Assembly: GCA_029237695.1 (NCBI GenBank)
Contig: CM055274.1
Span: forward strand, 14,621,505-14,685,504
Source: Conchocele bisecta
Taxonomy: Eukaryota > Mollusca > Bivalvia > Lucinida > Thyasiridae
Length of the DNA: 64,000 bases
Direction: 5' to 3'
The position numbers were made by a program, and so were the translations under genes. The notes under the pieces are model-generated. The model searched no databases and was not told the DNA's origin. It saw only the letters and a list, made by a program, of their open reading frames with translations. Shown here piece after piece: positions 33,460-44,589 of the stretch (position 1 is the first letter of the stretch; every line of letters starts with the position of its first letter).

Positions 33460-33816
33460 TTAGTTCTGTTCAATAATTTCAATTTCTTCTAATAATTTTC
33501 CAATTTCTTCGTTAAAAGTGATATCGTAGAAACGCATATCCGTCAACGAATCTTTGATTTTAAACTGTTTTATAAAATTAGTTTGATAATGTTTTCGGTA
33601 GTGTTTCTCCGATCCTATTTAGTCGCTTCATTACATAAATTTGATACTTATACCGGCGACATAATTGCCGGTTTTAATATTGTAAATGCAACGTTTTTAT
33701 CGCAGCGTTAATAAATTACGCTGATATTTGCATGTATCGATACCACATAGTATTGTCATTTTACCGTGTTTTAATACTGTAGAAACAACAGCGTAAAATG
33801 CTTCATTCCAAGTCAT
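33460..33816 (-). pseudogene. Small gene next to the right Polinton end, frameshifted
   Basis: From an ATG at 33,816 the minus strand reads MTWNEAFYAVVSTVLKHGKM, then TILCGIDTCKYQRNLLTLR. A middle part is VAFTILKPAIMSPV. A clear last part, HYRKHYQTNFIKQFKIKD to FNEEIGKLLEEIEII, has its stop at 33460-33462. The composition is protein-like in successive frames. It mirrors the small zinc-finger gene at the left end in position and size. I do not recognise it. Confidence 0.4.
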
Positions 33817-33885
33817 TACAAACGTCCAATTCGTTGTGTATTTTATTATTCATTTTGTTATTAATATTTTATTATAACCTATTAA

Positions 33886-34051
33886 ATTTATCTGTTCAAT
33901 TGGACGTGAAAACAACATGATGTATTTATGACACCAATTTTTGATTTTTCGTGGTTGGTGGGAGACAATTTCCTCGTTAACACCAAATTTTTGATTTTTC
34001 GGGGGGGGTGGTGTAGTAGAATATAGGGTGGAGAAATGATACCACCGTTAG
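33886..34051 (-). repeat. Polinton right terminal inverted repeat
   Basis: It is the complement of 16155-16320 with few differences: one extra copy-like CAAATTTTTGATTTTTCGG segment and a longer G run. It ends in ATACCACCGTTAG, the complement of the left start. Confidence 0.9.
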
Positions 34052-34192
34052 AAATGGGGGAACAAAAAACGACGAAACCAACAGAAATCTCTTTCCTATA
34101 ATCGATTATGACAAAATCACTATCGATTGTCGCCGACGCGGCCCCTTTCGATCAATTTTTCGATTATAATCGATTTTGTAGGCACATCACTA

Positions 34193-34200
34193 TGTGAATC
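34193..34200. repeat. hAT target-site duplication, right copy
   Basis: TGTGAATC, identical to 15452-15459, directly follows the CATCACTA terminus. Confidence 0.88.
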
Positions 34201-34449
34201 ATTGGCGATACCAAACCGTGCAAGCGACACATCCCTGTGTGCGTCAATTTACGACTCGATTAGATGAAATATAACGTGCTGTGCAACAAATAGCATGGAC
34301 TTTACTTTGCTGCAGCCAGATTGTATGTTAATTATATCAGTAAGCTCGCCTCCTAAATACAATTTTATGTATGCGGATAAGCCAAAAATTGACATCGATA
34401 TCTGAAAAAAGCGAAGCGTGGGAATTTTAGGCAACAACTTCGTCCCGAG

Positions 34450-35210
34450 TCGTTTGAAAAAACGGAAAGCGCGATAGTCGCCACTTTGGCGTGCATCCGT
34501 CCGTCCGTCCGGAATTTGCGTTAAAGTTTTATTGTATGCCTCTATCCAGTGCTCGTGGGCGCGACATGCAGGCAGCGGCCATCTCGTTCAATAATTTTAT
34601 CTATTTTCCTATGGCAGCCATCTTGGATGTGTGGCCATCTTGGTTTTAACAACGTTGAAAGCGTTTCACCATATGATGGATATCTGTGATGTTTGGTATC
34701 TATTGGTCCAGTGGTTCGGGAGAAGACATAACAAATGCGAACAACAACATGCATGACCTTTTGGTAGCCATCTTGGATGACATAAGCATCAAATTTCTTC
34801 CGATAATGTGCCACTGCAATCGAATCATCTAACCCTTCGATTTGATGTATTACACAACCACTTTTTGACACACATGGCCACGCCGATTGTTTACCACAGG
34901 GTCATCATTTGAACAACTATGCAAGAGCATCCTATGATGATTCATTCCTCCTGACAAGTGTCATTGGAATCGGCCTGGTGATTCGTGAGAGAAGTTTTTT
35001 TATTTAGTTTACCAATGACCTTTTTCCATGGTGGCCATCTCGGTTTTAACAATTCTAAAAATAAAATCACCTAAGGACCTCCATAACTGAAGTTTGGTAG
35101 CTATCGGCCTAAGCGGTTCGGGATGCGAGAAGATGTTTTATGTGTTACCGGTCGACGGACAGACGGACAAAAAGCGGTAACAATAGCTCAATAGACATGT
35201 GAGCTAAAAC
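34450..35210. repeat. Dispersed host repeats (two families)
   Basis: 34,455-34,590 repeats the 4,755-5,010 family (TAGTCGCCACTTTGGCG, TATGCCTCTATCCAG). 34,600-35,210 has three degenerate GGCCATCTTGG units and ends in CAATAGCTCAATAGACATGTGAGCTAAAA, related to 14,685-14,905. Confidence 0.65.
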
Positions 35211-35433
35211 GAAATTAATACATCTACATTTAAATAATTTAATTTTGTGAAAATTCTATGGATGGATCTGAATAATATGCATACATTGTGGAAAAAAATA
35301 AAAAAAAAGACGTCAAAATGAGCAATGCTAATATCGCCCCAGACGTTGGGTTGACGTCGGACCGACGTTGGGCTGACGGTCGGGGCACCGACTTTCGCAA
35401 ACGGCGTGGTCACGGTGCCTGTTGACTGTGGTC

Positions 35434-35681
35434 ACAGGCGATTCTAGCAATGTCTTGGATGGTCAATTATTGTTTTGTATATACATAAAACACCATTTCT
35501 AAACAATGTACAACAACAATTCAAAAGTTGCCCGGGTGTAAATATAATAATACTTAGTAGTATTATAAATAGTTACACCCGGGCACTTTTGAATTGTTTG
35601 TGTACATTGTTTAGAAAGGTGTTTTATGTATATACAAACAATAATTGACCATCCAAGACACGCTAGAATCGCCTGTGGACG
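35434..35681. mobile_element. Palindromic fold-back MITE, about 250 bp
   Basis: CACAGGCGATTCTAGC at the left is mirrored by GCTAGAATCGCCTGTG at the right. The arms of about 110 bp match through TGGATGGTCAATTATTG, ACATAAAACACC and TTGCCCGGGTGTAA, around a short ATAATACTTAGTAGTATTAT centre. There is no coding capacity. Confidence 0.85.
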
Positions 35682-35925
35682 TGGTGTAAAGAAACATCGT
35701 TGACCAAAGGATTTTATGATTTAACATTATAAACGAAACTGTACCAACAAAAAGTGACCACAACGCGTAATGATGTATTATACTATATGTTTAAAGGCAT
35801 ATAACTTACCAAACACGGATATTAAAAGAGATGAACAAATTTCAAAATTTCGTTGCTGATCTGTCGATTATCTTGTTGTTGTTGTATGTATTATTTCCTT
35901 AATGTCCCGCCGTTGACTTATCGGC

Positions 35926-35928
<3 letters not shown>

Positions 35929-35961
<33 letters not shown>

Positions 35962-35979
35962 ACAGCCCCCCCCCCCCCC

Positions 35980-36012
<33 letters not shown>
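35929..36012. repeat. Poly-C tract
   Basis: Long runs of C are broken by single A or AG. Open frames through it are artefacts. Confidence 0.9.
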
Positions 36013-36014
<2 letters not shown>

Positions 36015-36779
36015 AAGCCCAAGAGAGGAAGGGTAGTGACACGAACGCCCCCGCCAAAAACTGCCCCCGTCTATAAAATAAAAAGCCCATGCCCATCCCA
36101 AAAACCAGGACCAAATGGGGTTGCTTGCTATTTACAAAACTACCGGCATGCTGGCACAAAGTCAGCGGTGCGGCCGCGGCCTGTTTTCATGTGGAGGAAA
36201 ACCGGAGTACCCGGAGAAAAACCACAGCAAGCTTGCACAGATCATGGCAAACTGCCCGGACATAACTCGGTACAAGTACCATGCCATTGGTCCAGCTGTT
36301 AATAACAGACAAGTTGCCCATGGGTTGTTGGGTGGCGTAGGTTTCGCGACCATGCAGCTTCGTTCCGCTAGAAATTCTCTGGTTCGTATTTTCATATTGC
36401 GGGGCTTAAAAAGGTTTCGAAGGCATTGTGTGTAACGGATATTTTGCGACGGATTTAACATAATTCGAGGATGCCTGTCGCCTCGTAGGATGCCTATTTC
36501 GCCTTCAAATTGCAAAACAAAATGATCGACCGTTCTCAGGCGGTCTTTTCATCATGTGTCCTTATATTGCATAAGTGTTCTCTTTATTTTAGTGCAAGGA
36601 TCTTGATTGTGTTCAGGGGCGGCATCCAGGAATTGGAGAAAGGGGCCGGGGGCGCAAAACTCTGGGCGAATCCCTCGACTCTCTTAGGCGGTGGAACAGG
36701 AACAATTATAGGTGGGGGAGGGGGGGGGGCGAGTTTTTGATCGAGGGCCCAAAGGGCCCGAGTGCGCTAGAGGGCCCGG

Positions 36780-37505
36780 TACCCCCCCCCCCCCACCCCC
36801 CCCCCCGGATTTTTTTGAAATCCAAGTGGTGTGGTGAAACGCCATTTCCTGCATTCTCAACAAAGTTTGAGCTCATTCTATTACTCTATTTTTTTATTTT
36901 TCCTGTTTCTCTATATATATTGCATATTTCAACACGGTTTCTATATTTCCCAATCTTGAATTTTTTTTCCAAATGTACGAGATTGAACATTTATTGAGAA
37001 TTGTTGGCACGGCTCCAATAAATTGATTTATTTATTGGAGATTATATAACATGTATAATGTTTACCTGGGTAATACTTTCTTCTAGACACTATATTACAT
37101 TTTATTACTAAAGAAAGTTAAGAAATAATGTTTTATTTAGTACTGGAGACATTAATTTTGAAAAGTGTATTTTTGACGCGGTCCGTCAAAGACACCATTA
37201 TTCCATATACCTTCGAAATGTTGGTAATGTTGTTTTATTTCTGCATATGTTTTCATTTCTAAAAATTGCTATGCAGCAATCGTGTTCCCAGTACTCATGA
37301 TTACACAAATATATTGGTGTTTTTTTCAATTCAGAATTATTGCCCCCCCCCCCCAACAAAATATTAATTGGGGAGAGGCAACCCCCCCCCCCCTTGTTAT
37401 GGGGAGAGGCAACCCCCCCCCCCCCCATAACCCCCCCCCCCCCCCAACCCCTCCCCCCCCCCCCACCCACCCCTCCCCCCCTTACACCACCCCCCCCCCC
37501 CCATC
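36780..37505. repeat. C-rich low-complexity tracts and AT-rich spacer
   Basis: There are C-runs at 36,781-36,807 and several between 37,343 and 37,502 with interleaved CCCATAACCC and CACCC. The AT-rich stretch between them (36,830-37,340) shows nothing recognisable. Confidence 0.85.
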
Positions 37506-37904
37506 CCACTTAGCCCATGACTCCGCGAGCGCCGTAAGACGCCTCCCCCAGGGAAATTTGAAGAAAAAAAAAACTAAAAAAAAACATCATTTGACGCGAT
37601 TTCCCGGCACATCAGGGCCACAACTGCACGAAGCTTTACAAGAATAATTACCATTTCCCGAAAAATAGGGTGGCGTGCGCCGGGTGCGCCGGGTGCGCCG
37701 AGTGCGCCGGGTGCGCCTCCACCCACCCCCTTGGATCCGCGCCTGGTGTTTGCATTTGTGCGGATCCATTTATAAAATTTCTTGTGAGCTTTCTGTTGTT
37801 TTTGTATCGATTTCTATTACAAACTAGAAATGGACGCTTGTCGACAAGCGCATGTGTATCCCCCTCCCCAGATACACAAGTAGTTTGAAAAAAGGGTGTT
37901 CGAG

Positions 37905-38200
37905 TTATGCTCCGGAGACAAAATCAGTGACGGAAAAACAAAGGGAGATAACTAAAGAATTAGTGATGCAAGAGTTGTCATTCTTGCGGGACACACCTTT
38001 AGGGTCGTGGTCTATGCATGTGTGAAGTTTCATGAAAATATTCCAAAGGGTGTTCGAGTTATGCTCCAGACACGAAATCAGTGCACGAAACAACAAAGGG
38101 AGATAACTAAGAAATTAACGACGCAAGAGTTGTCATTCTTACGTGCGACACACCTTTGGTCGTCTTCTATGCATGTGTGAAGTTTAATAAACTAGAAAAT
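37905..38200. repeat. Dispersed repeat, two tandem copies of about 165 bp
   Basis: GTTCGAGTTATGCTCC, ACAAAGGGAGATAACTAA, AAGAGTTGTCATTCTT and TATGCATGTGTGAAGTTT occur in order twice here. The block recurs near 38,915-38,975 and twice at 39,590-39,985. Confidence 0.85.
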
Positions 38201-38275
38201 GTGTTCATAGAACACGGATGTCCCACATATCGCTTTGATAATAAATGAGGCCAAATTGCAAGTCAAAATTTTCTT

Positions 38276-38935
38276 TTACCTGAGCGTTAAAGTTTTTGAA
38301 GCAACAAGTATGTGACCTTGACCCTGGGCTTGGCGGGGGCAGGACAAACGTGGATTTGGCACAGGACGGTAGAGGACCATTAGAGCAATGCATATATGAA
38401 ATATAGAAGCTGATCCGTGAAAGAAAACAGAAATTATAAGATATTTACCTGAGCGTTAAAGTTTTTGAAGCACTAAATATATATGATGTTAACCCTGGGC
38501 TTGGCGGGGGCGGGACGAACGTGGATTTGGCACAGGCCGGTAGAGGACCATTAGAGCAACGCATATATGAAATATGAAGTTGATCCGTGAATGGAAATGA
38601 AAAATTATAAGATATTTACCTGCGCGTTAAAGTTTTTGAAGCACCAAGTATGTGACCTTGACCCTAGGGATTGGTGGGGCAGGACGAACGTGATTTGACA
38701 CAGGGCGGTAGAGGACCATTAGAGCAATGCGTATATGAAATATGAAGATGATCCATGATCCATGAAAGCAAACAGAAAGTATAAGATATTTACCCAAGCG
38801 TTAATGTTTTTGAAGCACTAAGTATGTGACCTTGACCCTGGGCTTGACGGGGGCAGAACGAACGTGGATTTGGCACAGGGCGGTAGAGGACCATTAGAGC
38901 AATGCGTATATGCGTGTTCGAGTTATGCTCTGTAT
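38276..38935. repeat. Tandem array, unit about 178 bp, 3.6 copies
   Basis: Units carry ATTTACCTGAGCGTTAAAG, TATGTGACCTTGACCC, ACGAACGTGGATTTGGCACA and GGTAGAGGACCATTAGAGC. They start near 38,276, 38,447, 38,624 and 38,797. The last is interrupted by the ATGCTCTG repeat of the neighbouring family. Confidence 0.88.
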
Positions 38936-39067
38936 ACAAAATCAGAGCACGAAACAACAAAGGGAGATAAGTAAACAAGAATTCCGCGGAATCAGATGCC
39001 TCGCCTTGTCCCGCCTTGACCTCGAGCCTGGGCCCGAAAGCAATTTTCACTGGCCCGAACATATTAT

Positions 39068-39140
39068 CAATTATTGACTAGTGAACCATAGAATATCAGA
39101 TATTATCTATGGCTCACTAGTCAATAATTGTTTTATTATA
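39068..39140. repeat. Hairpin with about 28-bp arms
   Basis: CAATTATTGACTAGTGAACC is answered by GGCTCACTAGTCAATAATTG across an AGAATATCAGATATTATCT centre that is itself self-complementary. Confidence 0.8.
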
Positions 39141-39307
39141 TGATAATAGTCTGTATATAGCACTTACGACCTTATGCTACTAGACAAAAATTGAAAAAGA
39201 ATTTGAAAAAAAAAATGAAAAAAAAAAATGGAAAAAAAGTTTAAAAATTAAAAATAATAATGCTTGCTACTGGAGCCCAGAATTTTTTTTAATAGTCCTA
39301 TATTTAT

Positions 39308-39502
39308 CTACATATATCTGCACAGGTCCACATAAGCCACATATTTTCAACACAGTTTACGGAAATGTAATATAATCATTTACCTGTATAAATTACCTGT
39401 AAGTGGTCAGTTATCTACATATATCTGCACAGGTCCACATAATGCCACAATATTTTCAACACAGTACCCAATATAGTAATTTACCTGTATAAATTACCTG
39501 GT
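39308..39502. repeat. Direct duplication, two copies of about 105 bp
   Basis: CTACATATATCTGCACAGGT, then AATATTTTCAACACAGT and TTACCTGTATAAATTACCTG, occurs twice in tandem. Confidence 0.8.
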
Positions 39503-39589
39503 CAACAGTGGTCAAGCACTGGACATCTGCACATGCTAGCCCATGCTAGCACATGGTTCACCCAGTTTCTATTGTTCTCTCTACAGGTA

Positions 39590-39985
39590 AGGTGTACAGA
39601 GCACACGAGAAAAGGTGTACAGAGCAGACGAGAAAACAGGTCTTCATGCATTATTGTCCAGTTTGTAGAGTGCGCAAAACAAAAAAGGGAGATAACTGAA
39701 AAATTAGCTACGCAAGAGTTGTCATTCTTGTGCGCGACACACCTTCCGGTCGTGGTCTATGCATGTATGAAGTTTCATGAAAATATTCGAAAGGGTGGTG
39801 GAGTTATGCTCCGGACACGAAATCAGTGCGAGAAACAAAAAAGGGAGATAACTCAAAAATTAGCTATGCAAGAGTTGTCATTCTTGTGCGCGACACACCT
39901 TCGGGTCATGGTCTATGCATGTGTGAAGTTTCATGAAAATATTCCAAAGGGTGTTCGAGTTATGCTCCGGACAAGAAGTGTCTGC
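39590..39985. repeat. Further copies of the GAGTTATGCTCCGGA repeat
   Basis: Two tandem units of about 165 bp match 37,905-38,200, preceded by two short GGTGTACAGAGCA repeats. Confidence 0.8.
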
Positions 39986-40056
39986 GGCGGACGCGTACGC
40001 GGACCGCGGACGCGGACCGCGGACCGCGGACGCGGACGCGGACGCGGACGCGGCGC
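39984..40056. repeat. GC-rich hexamer minisatellite (GCGGAC)n
   Basis: GCGGAC and CCGCGGAC units alternate, followed by GCGCGCTGTC. It lies next to a small hairpin, GTATCCCCCGATGG facing CCGGGGGATAC (40,073-40,101). Confidence 0.88.
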
Positions 40057-41070
40057 GCTGTCAAATCCATAGTATCCCCCGATGGAGTCCGGGGGATACA
40101 ATTACTGGTGTGTGTTTTTTTTCTGGCGCAGACCGTATATCAATGGTGGTAGTGCAGACGTTCTGGTTCTACCATCCCCGCTATATGCGTGCCACATTGT
40201 GTGTGGCGGTAAAGTTAATTGTGTTGTGTTGTTTAATTTGCTCTTTGGTATCCTTGGGTGCATTTGATTCTATTTTTTATTATTGCATTACTCAACATAT
40301 TATTGATGTAATTACGCGTTTTAATTATTTACTCCCAGAAATTTAATTAGGTTGTAATATATTGCGTTATTTTAGTATTTCCTATTTAAGTTCAAAATTG
40401 CCGCCATTTCAATCACACGTATAATTGTTTGGCGACCGATCCGATTTCCACACCATGCATATGTTCCTCAGTAATACTGTACCGTATTATTAAGCTAAAC
40501 AAATACCACTGAACATTTACGATAAATTTTACTTATTATATATTACAATATGGCCGTCAAATAAATTTATATTTTTGTATTAATCAATATTTTGTTGCTA
40601 TAAATGTTACATTTATGTTCAACCATGGTTTTCGGTTGTACTAATGTCTGGTTTGTTTCAGCATTTGAAATTTACAATATTTAAATTCAAAATTTCCGCT
40701 GTTTAAATCAAAAATACCCAAATACCACTATTCAGTGACTGATTCGATATTTTCACATGAAATGTCTACTTTAGTTTACTGAAATTTATATATATATATT
40801 TCAAACTAGAATATGTGCTTGTAAAACATGAGATGCCCCTCCCGATACATTGTCAGAAAATTTGAGAAACTCTTACAAAATGGTTAACAAAGCACGAAAT
40901 TGGGACGGACGGGACAGACGGGACGGGCGGACGGACAAGGGTAACACTATATGCCCCCTCCACTATCGTGGTGGGGCATAAATATAATAATTGTACGTTT
41001 CTCTGATCCCAAGTAGTCGGACAAGTCAAATGAGGCCGCTACCCGCGATTCCAGACAAAGGAAACAACCA

Positions 41071-41190
41071 CAGTAGAATATAAATATATTTGATTCATGA
41101 CAATTAACTTGTAGAATATAAATATATTTGATTCATGACAATTAACTTGTAGAATATAAATATATTTGATTCATGACAATTAACTTGTCA
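41071..41190. repeat. Tandem repeat, 38-bp unit, three copies
   Basis: GTAGAATATAAATATATTTG followed by ATTCATGACAATTAACTT occurs three times almost without change. Confidence 0.92.
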
Positions 41191-41234
41191 TTCACCCGCG
41201 AAATAAATAATATCACCACATTATATATATAATA

Positions 41235-44095
41235 ACAACTGTCACCAACGGCACAGCATTGGCACAATCACGATAGCCAACGGCGACTAGCCAACCATGC
41301 CACCTGTCATACCAACGACTGTCACCAAATGCCCAACGTCGGCCCAATCACGATAGCAACGGCGACTAGCCAACCAAGGCCACCTGTCATGCTAACGATT
41401 GTCACCAACAGCCCAAATTCGGCACAATCACGATAGCCAACGGCGACTTGCCAACTAATGCTGCCTGTCATACCAACAACTGTCACCAACGGCCCAACGT
41501 CGGCCCAATCTCGATAGCCAACGGCGACTTGCCAACCAATGCCAACTGTCATACAACGATTGTCACCAACGGCCCAACGTCGGCCCATTCACGACAGCCA
41601 ACGGCGACTTGCCAACCAATGGTACCTGTCATACGAACAACTGTCACCAACGTCCAAACGTCGGCACAATTACGATAGTCAACGGCGACTTGCCAACCAA
41701 TGCCACCTGTCGTATCAACAACTGTCACCGACGGCCCAACGTTGGCCCAATCACGACAACCAACGTCGACTTGTCAACCAATGCTACCTGCCATACCAAC
41801 GATTGTCAACAACGGCCCGACGTACCCCAATCACGATAGCCAACGGCGACTAGCCAGCCAATGCCGTCTGTCATAGCAACGACTGTCACCAACGGCCCAA
41901 CGTTGGTACAATTACGATAGCCAACGGTGACTTGCCAACCAATGTCACCTATCATACCAACAAAGATCTGTCACCAACGGCCCAACATTGGCCCAATCAC
42001 GGTAGCCGTTGGCCCAACGACGACTAGCCAATCAATGCCGCCTGTCATAGCAACGACTGTCACCAACGGCCAAACGTCGGCACAATTACGATAGTCAACG
42101 GCGATTTGCCAACCAATGCCACCTGTCGTATCAACAACTGTCACCGACGACCCAACGTTGGCCCAATCACGATAGCCAACGTCGACTGTCAACCAATGCC
42201 ACCCGTCATAACAACGATTGTCAACAACGGCCCAAAGTCGGCCCAATCACGATAGCCAACGGCGACTTGCCAACCAATGCCACCTGTCATGCCAACGTCT
42301 GCCACTACCGGCCCAACGTCGGCCCAATCGCGATAGCCAACGGCGATTAGCCAATCAATGCCGCCTGTCATACAGCAACGCCTGTCACCAACGGCCCAAC
42401 AGTGGCCCAATCACGATAGCCAACGGCGACTTGCCAACCAATGTCACCTGTCATACCAACAAAGATCTGTCACCAACGGCCCAACATTGGCCCAATCACG
42501 GTAGCCGTTGGCCCAACGACGACTAGCCAATCAATGCCGCCTGTCATAGCAACGACTGTCACCAACGGCCAAATGTCGGCACAATTACGATAGTCAACGG
42601 CGATTTGCCAACCAATGCCACTTGTCGTATCAACAACTGTCACCGACGGCCCGACGTTGGCCCAATCACGATAGCGAACGTCGACTTGCCAACCAATGCC
42701 ACATGTCATACTGGTCAATGACTGTCATCAACGCTGCAACGTCGGCCCAATCACGATAGCCAACGGCGACTTGCCAACCAATGCCACCTGTCATGCCAAC
42801 GACTTCACTACCGGCCCAACGTCGGCCCAATCGCGATAGCCAACGGCGACTAGCCAATCAATGCCGCCTGTCATCGCAACGACTGTCACCAACGGCCCAA
42901 CATTGGCCCAATCACGATAGCCAACGGCGACTTGCCAACCAATGCCACCTGTCATGCCTACAACTGTCACCAACGGCCCAACGTTGGCCCAATCACGGTA
43001 GCCAACGGCGACTTGCCAACCAATGCCACCTGTCATGCCTACAACTGTCACCAACGGTCCAACGTTGGCCCAATCACGATACCCACGGCGACATGCCAAC
43101 CAATGCCACCTGTCATGCCAACAACTGTCACCATCGGTCCAACGTCGGTCCAATCACGATAGCCAACGGCGATTTGCCAACATATGCCACCTGTCATACC
43201 AACAACTCCCACCAACGGTCCAACGTCGGCCCAATCACGATAGCCAATGGCGACTTGCCAACCAATGCCACCCGTCATGCCTACAACTTTCACCAACGGC
43301 CCAACGTTGGCCCAATCACGGTAGCCAACGGCGACTTGCCAACCAATGCCACCTGTCATGCCTACAACTGTCACCAACGGCCCAACGTTGGCCCAATCAC
43401 GATAGTCAACGGCGATTTGCCAACCAATGCCACCTGTCGTATCAACAACTGTCACCGACGGCCCAACGTTGGCCCAATCACGATAGTCAACGGCGATTTG
43501 CCAACCAATGCCACCTGTCGTATCAACAACTGTCACCGACGGCCCAACGTTGGCCCAATCACGATAGCGAACGTCGACTTGCCAACCAATGCCACATGTC
43601 ATACTGGTCAATGACTGTCATCAACGCTGCAACGTCGGCCCAATCACGATAGCCAACGGCGACTTGCCAACCAATGTCACCTGTCATGCCAACGACTGTC
43701 ACTACCGGCCCAACGTCGGCCCAATCGCGATAGCCAACGGCGACTAGCCAATCAATGCCGCCTGTCATCGCAACGACTGTCACCAACGGCCCAACATTGG
43801 CCCAATCACGATAGCCAACGGCGACTTGCCAACCAATGCCACCTGTCATGCCTACAACTGTCACCAACTGCCCAACGTTGGCCCAATCACGGTAGCCAAC
43901 GGCGACTTGCCAACCAATGCCACCTGTCATGTCTACAACTGTCACCAACCGTCCAACGTTGGCCCAATCACGATAGCCAACGGCGACATGCCAACCAATG
44001 CCACCTGTCATGCCAACAACTGTCACCATCGGTCCAACGTCGGCTCAATCACGATAGCCAACGGCGATTTGCCAACCAATGCCACCTGTGTGCTA
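41235..44095. repeat. Satellite array, 81-bp unit, about 35 copies
   Basis: Units contain CTGTCACCAACGGCCCAACG, TTGGCCCAATCACGATAGCC and ACGGCGACTTGCCAACCAAT. AATGCCACCTGTCATGCC recurs at 42,941 and 43,022, giving a period of 81. Because 81 is divisible by three and stops are rare, long frames are open on both strands; these are not genes. Longer blocks are duplicated too: a CAAAGATCTGTCACC variant at 41,961 and 42,460, and a CTGGTCAATGACTG variant at 42,711 and 43,604. Confidence 0.95.
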
Positions 44096-44589
44096 TCTGG
44101 GACGTTTGTGGGCTGAGCATCGATTATAAATGCAACGTTTTCGGCTGCAGATATATTTAGATTCAAGTGTGATCACGCAAACACGTGCACATATCGATCT
44201 GAATCTGCATCGCCAATCACTCAGATATAACAGATATGTGGCCATTGCCGGAAAGCAGGTATTTTCAATTTACCGGAAAAATCCAATTAATACGCTTAGT
44301 TATTTTATGTGTAACTATTAAACCAACTTATTCAATACGTAACCATTCATTTTAATTCACTTTGCATACTGTTTTAAGCGTTAGAAAACGCATGTGCATA
44401 CATTGTTTTATTTGTGTAAATGCCGCCATGGAGTCTCATATGTCGATATTGGCCGATTTCTTATGTTGTACTCTGAATTATTTTATTGTTGAATATATTG
44501 TAAATAAGAAATGTGACACGTTACTAAAATACATAAATACATACAATGATATATTTCTCAATGGAAAATGTGGTTTTAAATCAGATATA

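Larger units (their letters stand above)
16155..34051. mobile_element. Polinton/Maverick (adintovirus-like) element, 17.9 kb
   Basis: The ends are inverted repeats of about 165 bp. Between them lie family-B DNA polymerase, retroviral-type integrase, packaging ATPase and a double jelly-roll capsid gene, the defining set of Polintons/adintoviruses. Gene order is: zinc-finger gene (-), polymerase (+), integrase (-), four small late genes (-), ATPase (-), capsid (-), membrane-active gene (+), two genes (-), three genes (+) and a small gene (-) next to the right end. Nearly all long frames are interrupted. No 6-bp target duplication is visible at the ends as I place them, and no cysteine protease was found. 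Confidence 0.93.
15460..34192. mobile_element. hAT-type DNA transposon carrying a nested Polinton
   Basis: The left end reads TAGTGATGGGAATCGG and the right end, read inwards, TAGTGATGTGCC. This is a short imperfect terminal inverted repeat of hAT type (consensus YAGTG.TGG). Both ends carry subterminal AAAATCACTATCGAT motifs, and the element is bounded by a perfect 8-bp target duplication. Its own content is about 0.7 kb on the left, including a BED-finger coding start, and about 0.14 kb on the right. The remaining 17.9 kb between is the Polinton. No hAT catalytic domain is visible, so the host element was probably non-autonomous or internally deleted. Confidence 0.82.

Noticed and set aside
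16155..34051. 6-bp target duplication for the Polinton
   Set aside because: The bases outside both ends (ACCAC... on the left, AAATGG... on the right) do not match at any nearby offset I tried.
35853..37509. Proline- and glycine-rich open frames
   Set aside because: They are translations of poly-C/poly-G tracts.
39533..40346. Frames of 179 and 137 codons
   Set aside because: They run through dispersed tandem repeats and a GCGGAC minisatellite; no protein-like features.
41450..44116. Long open frames (up to 277 codons) on both strands
   Set aside because: They are produced by an 81-bp satellite whose unit length is divisible by three; several frames are open at once.
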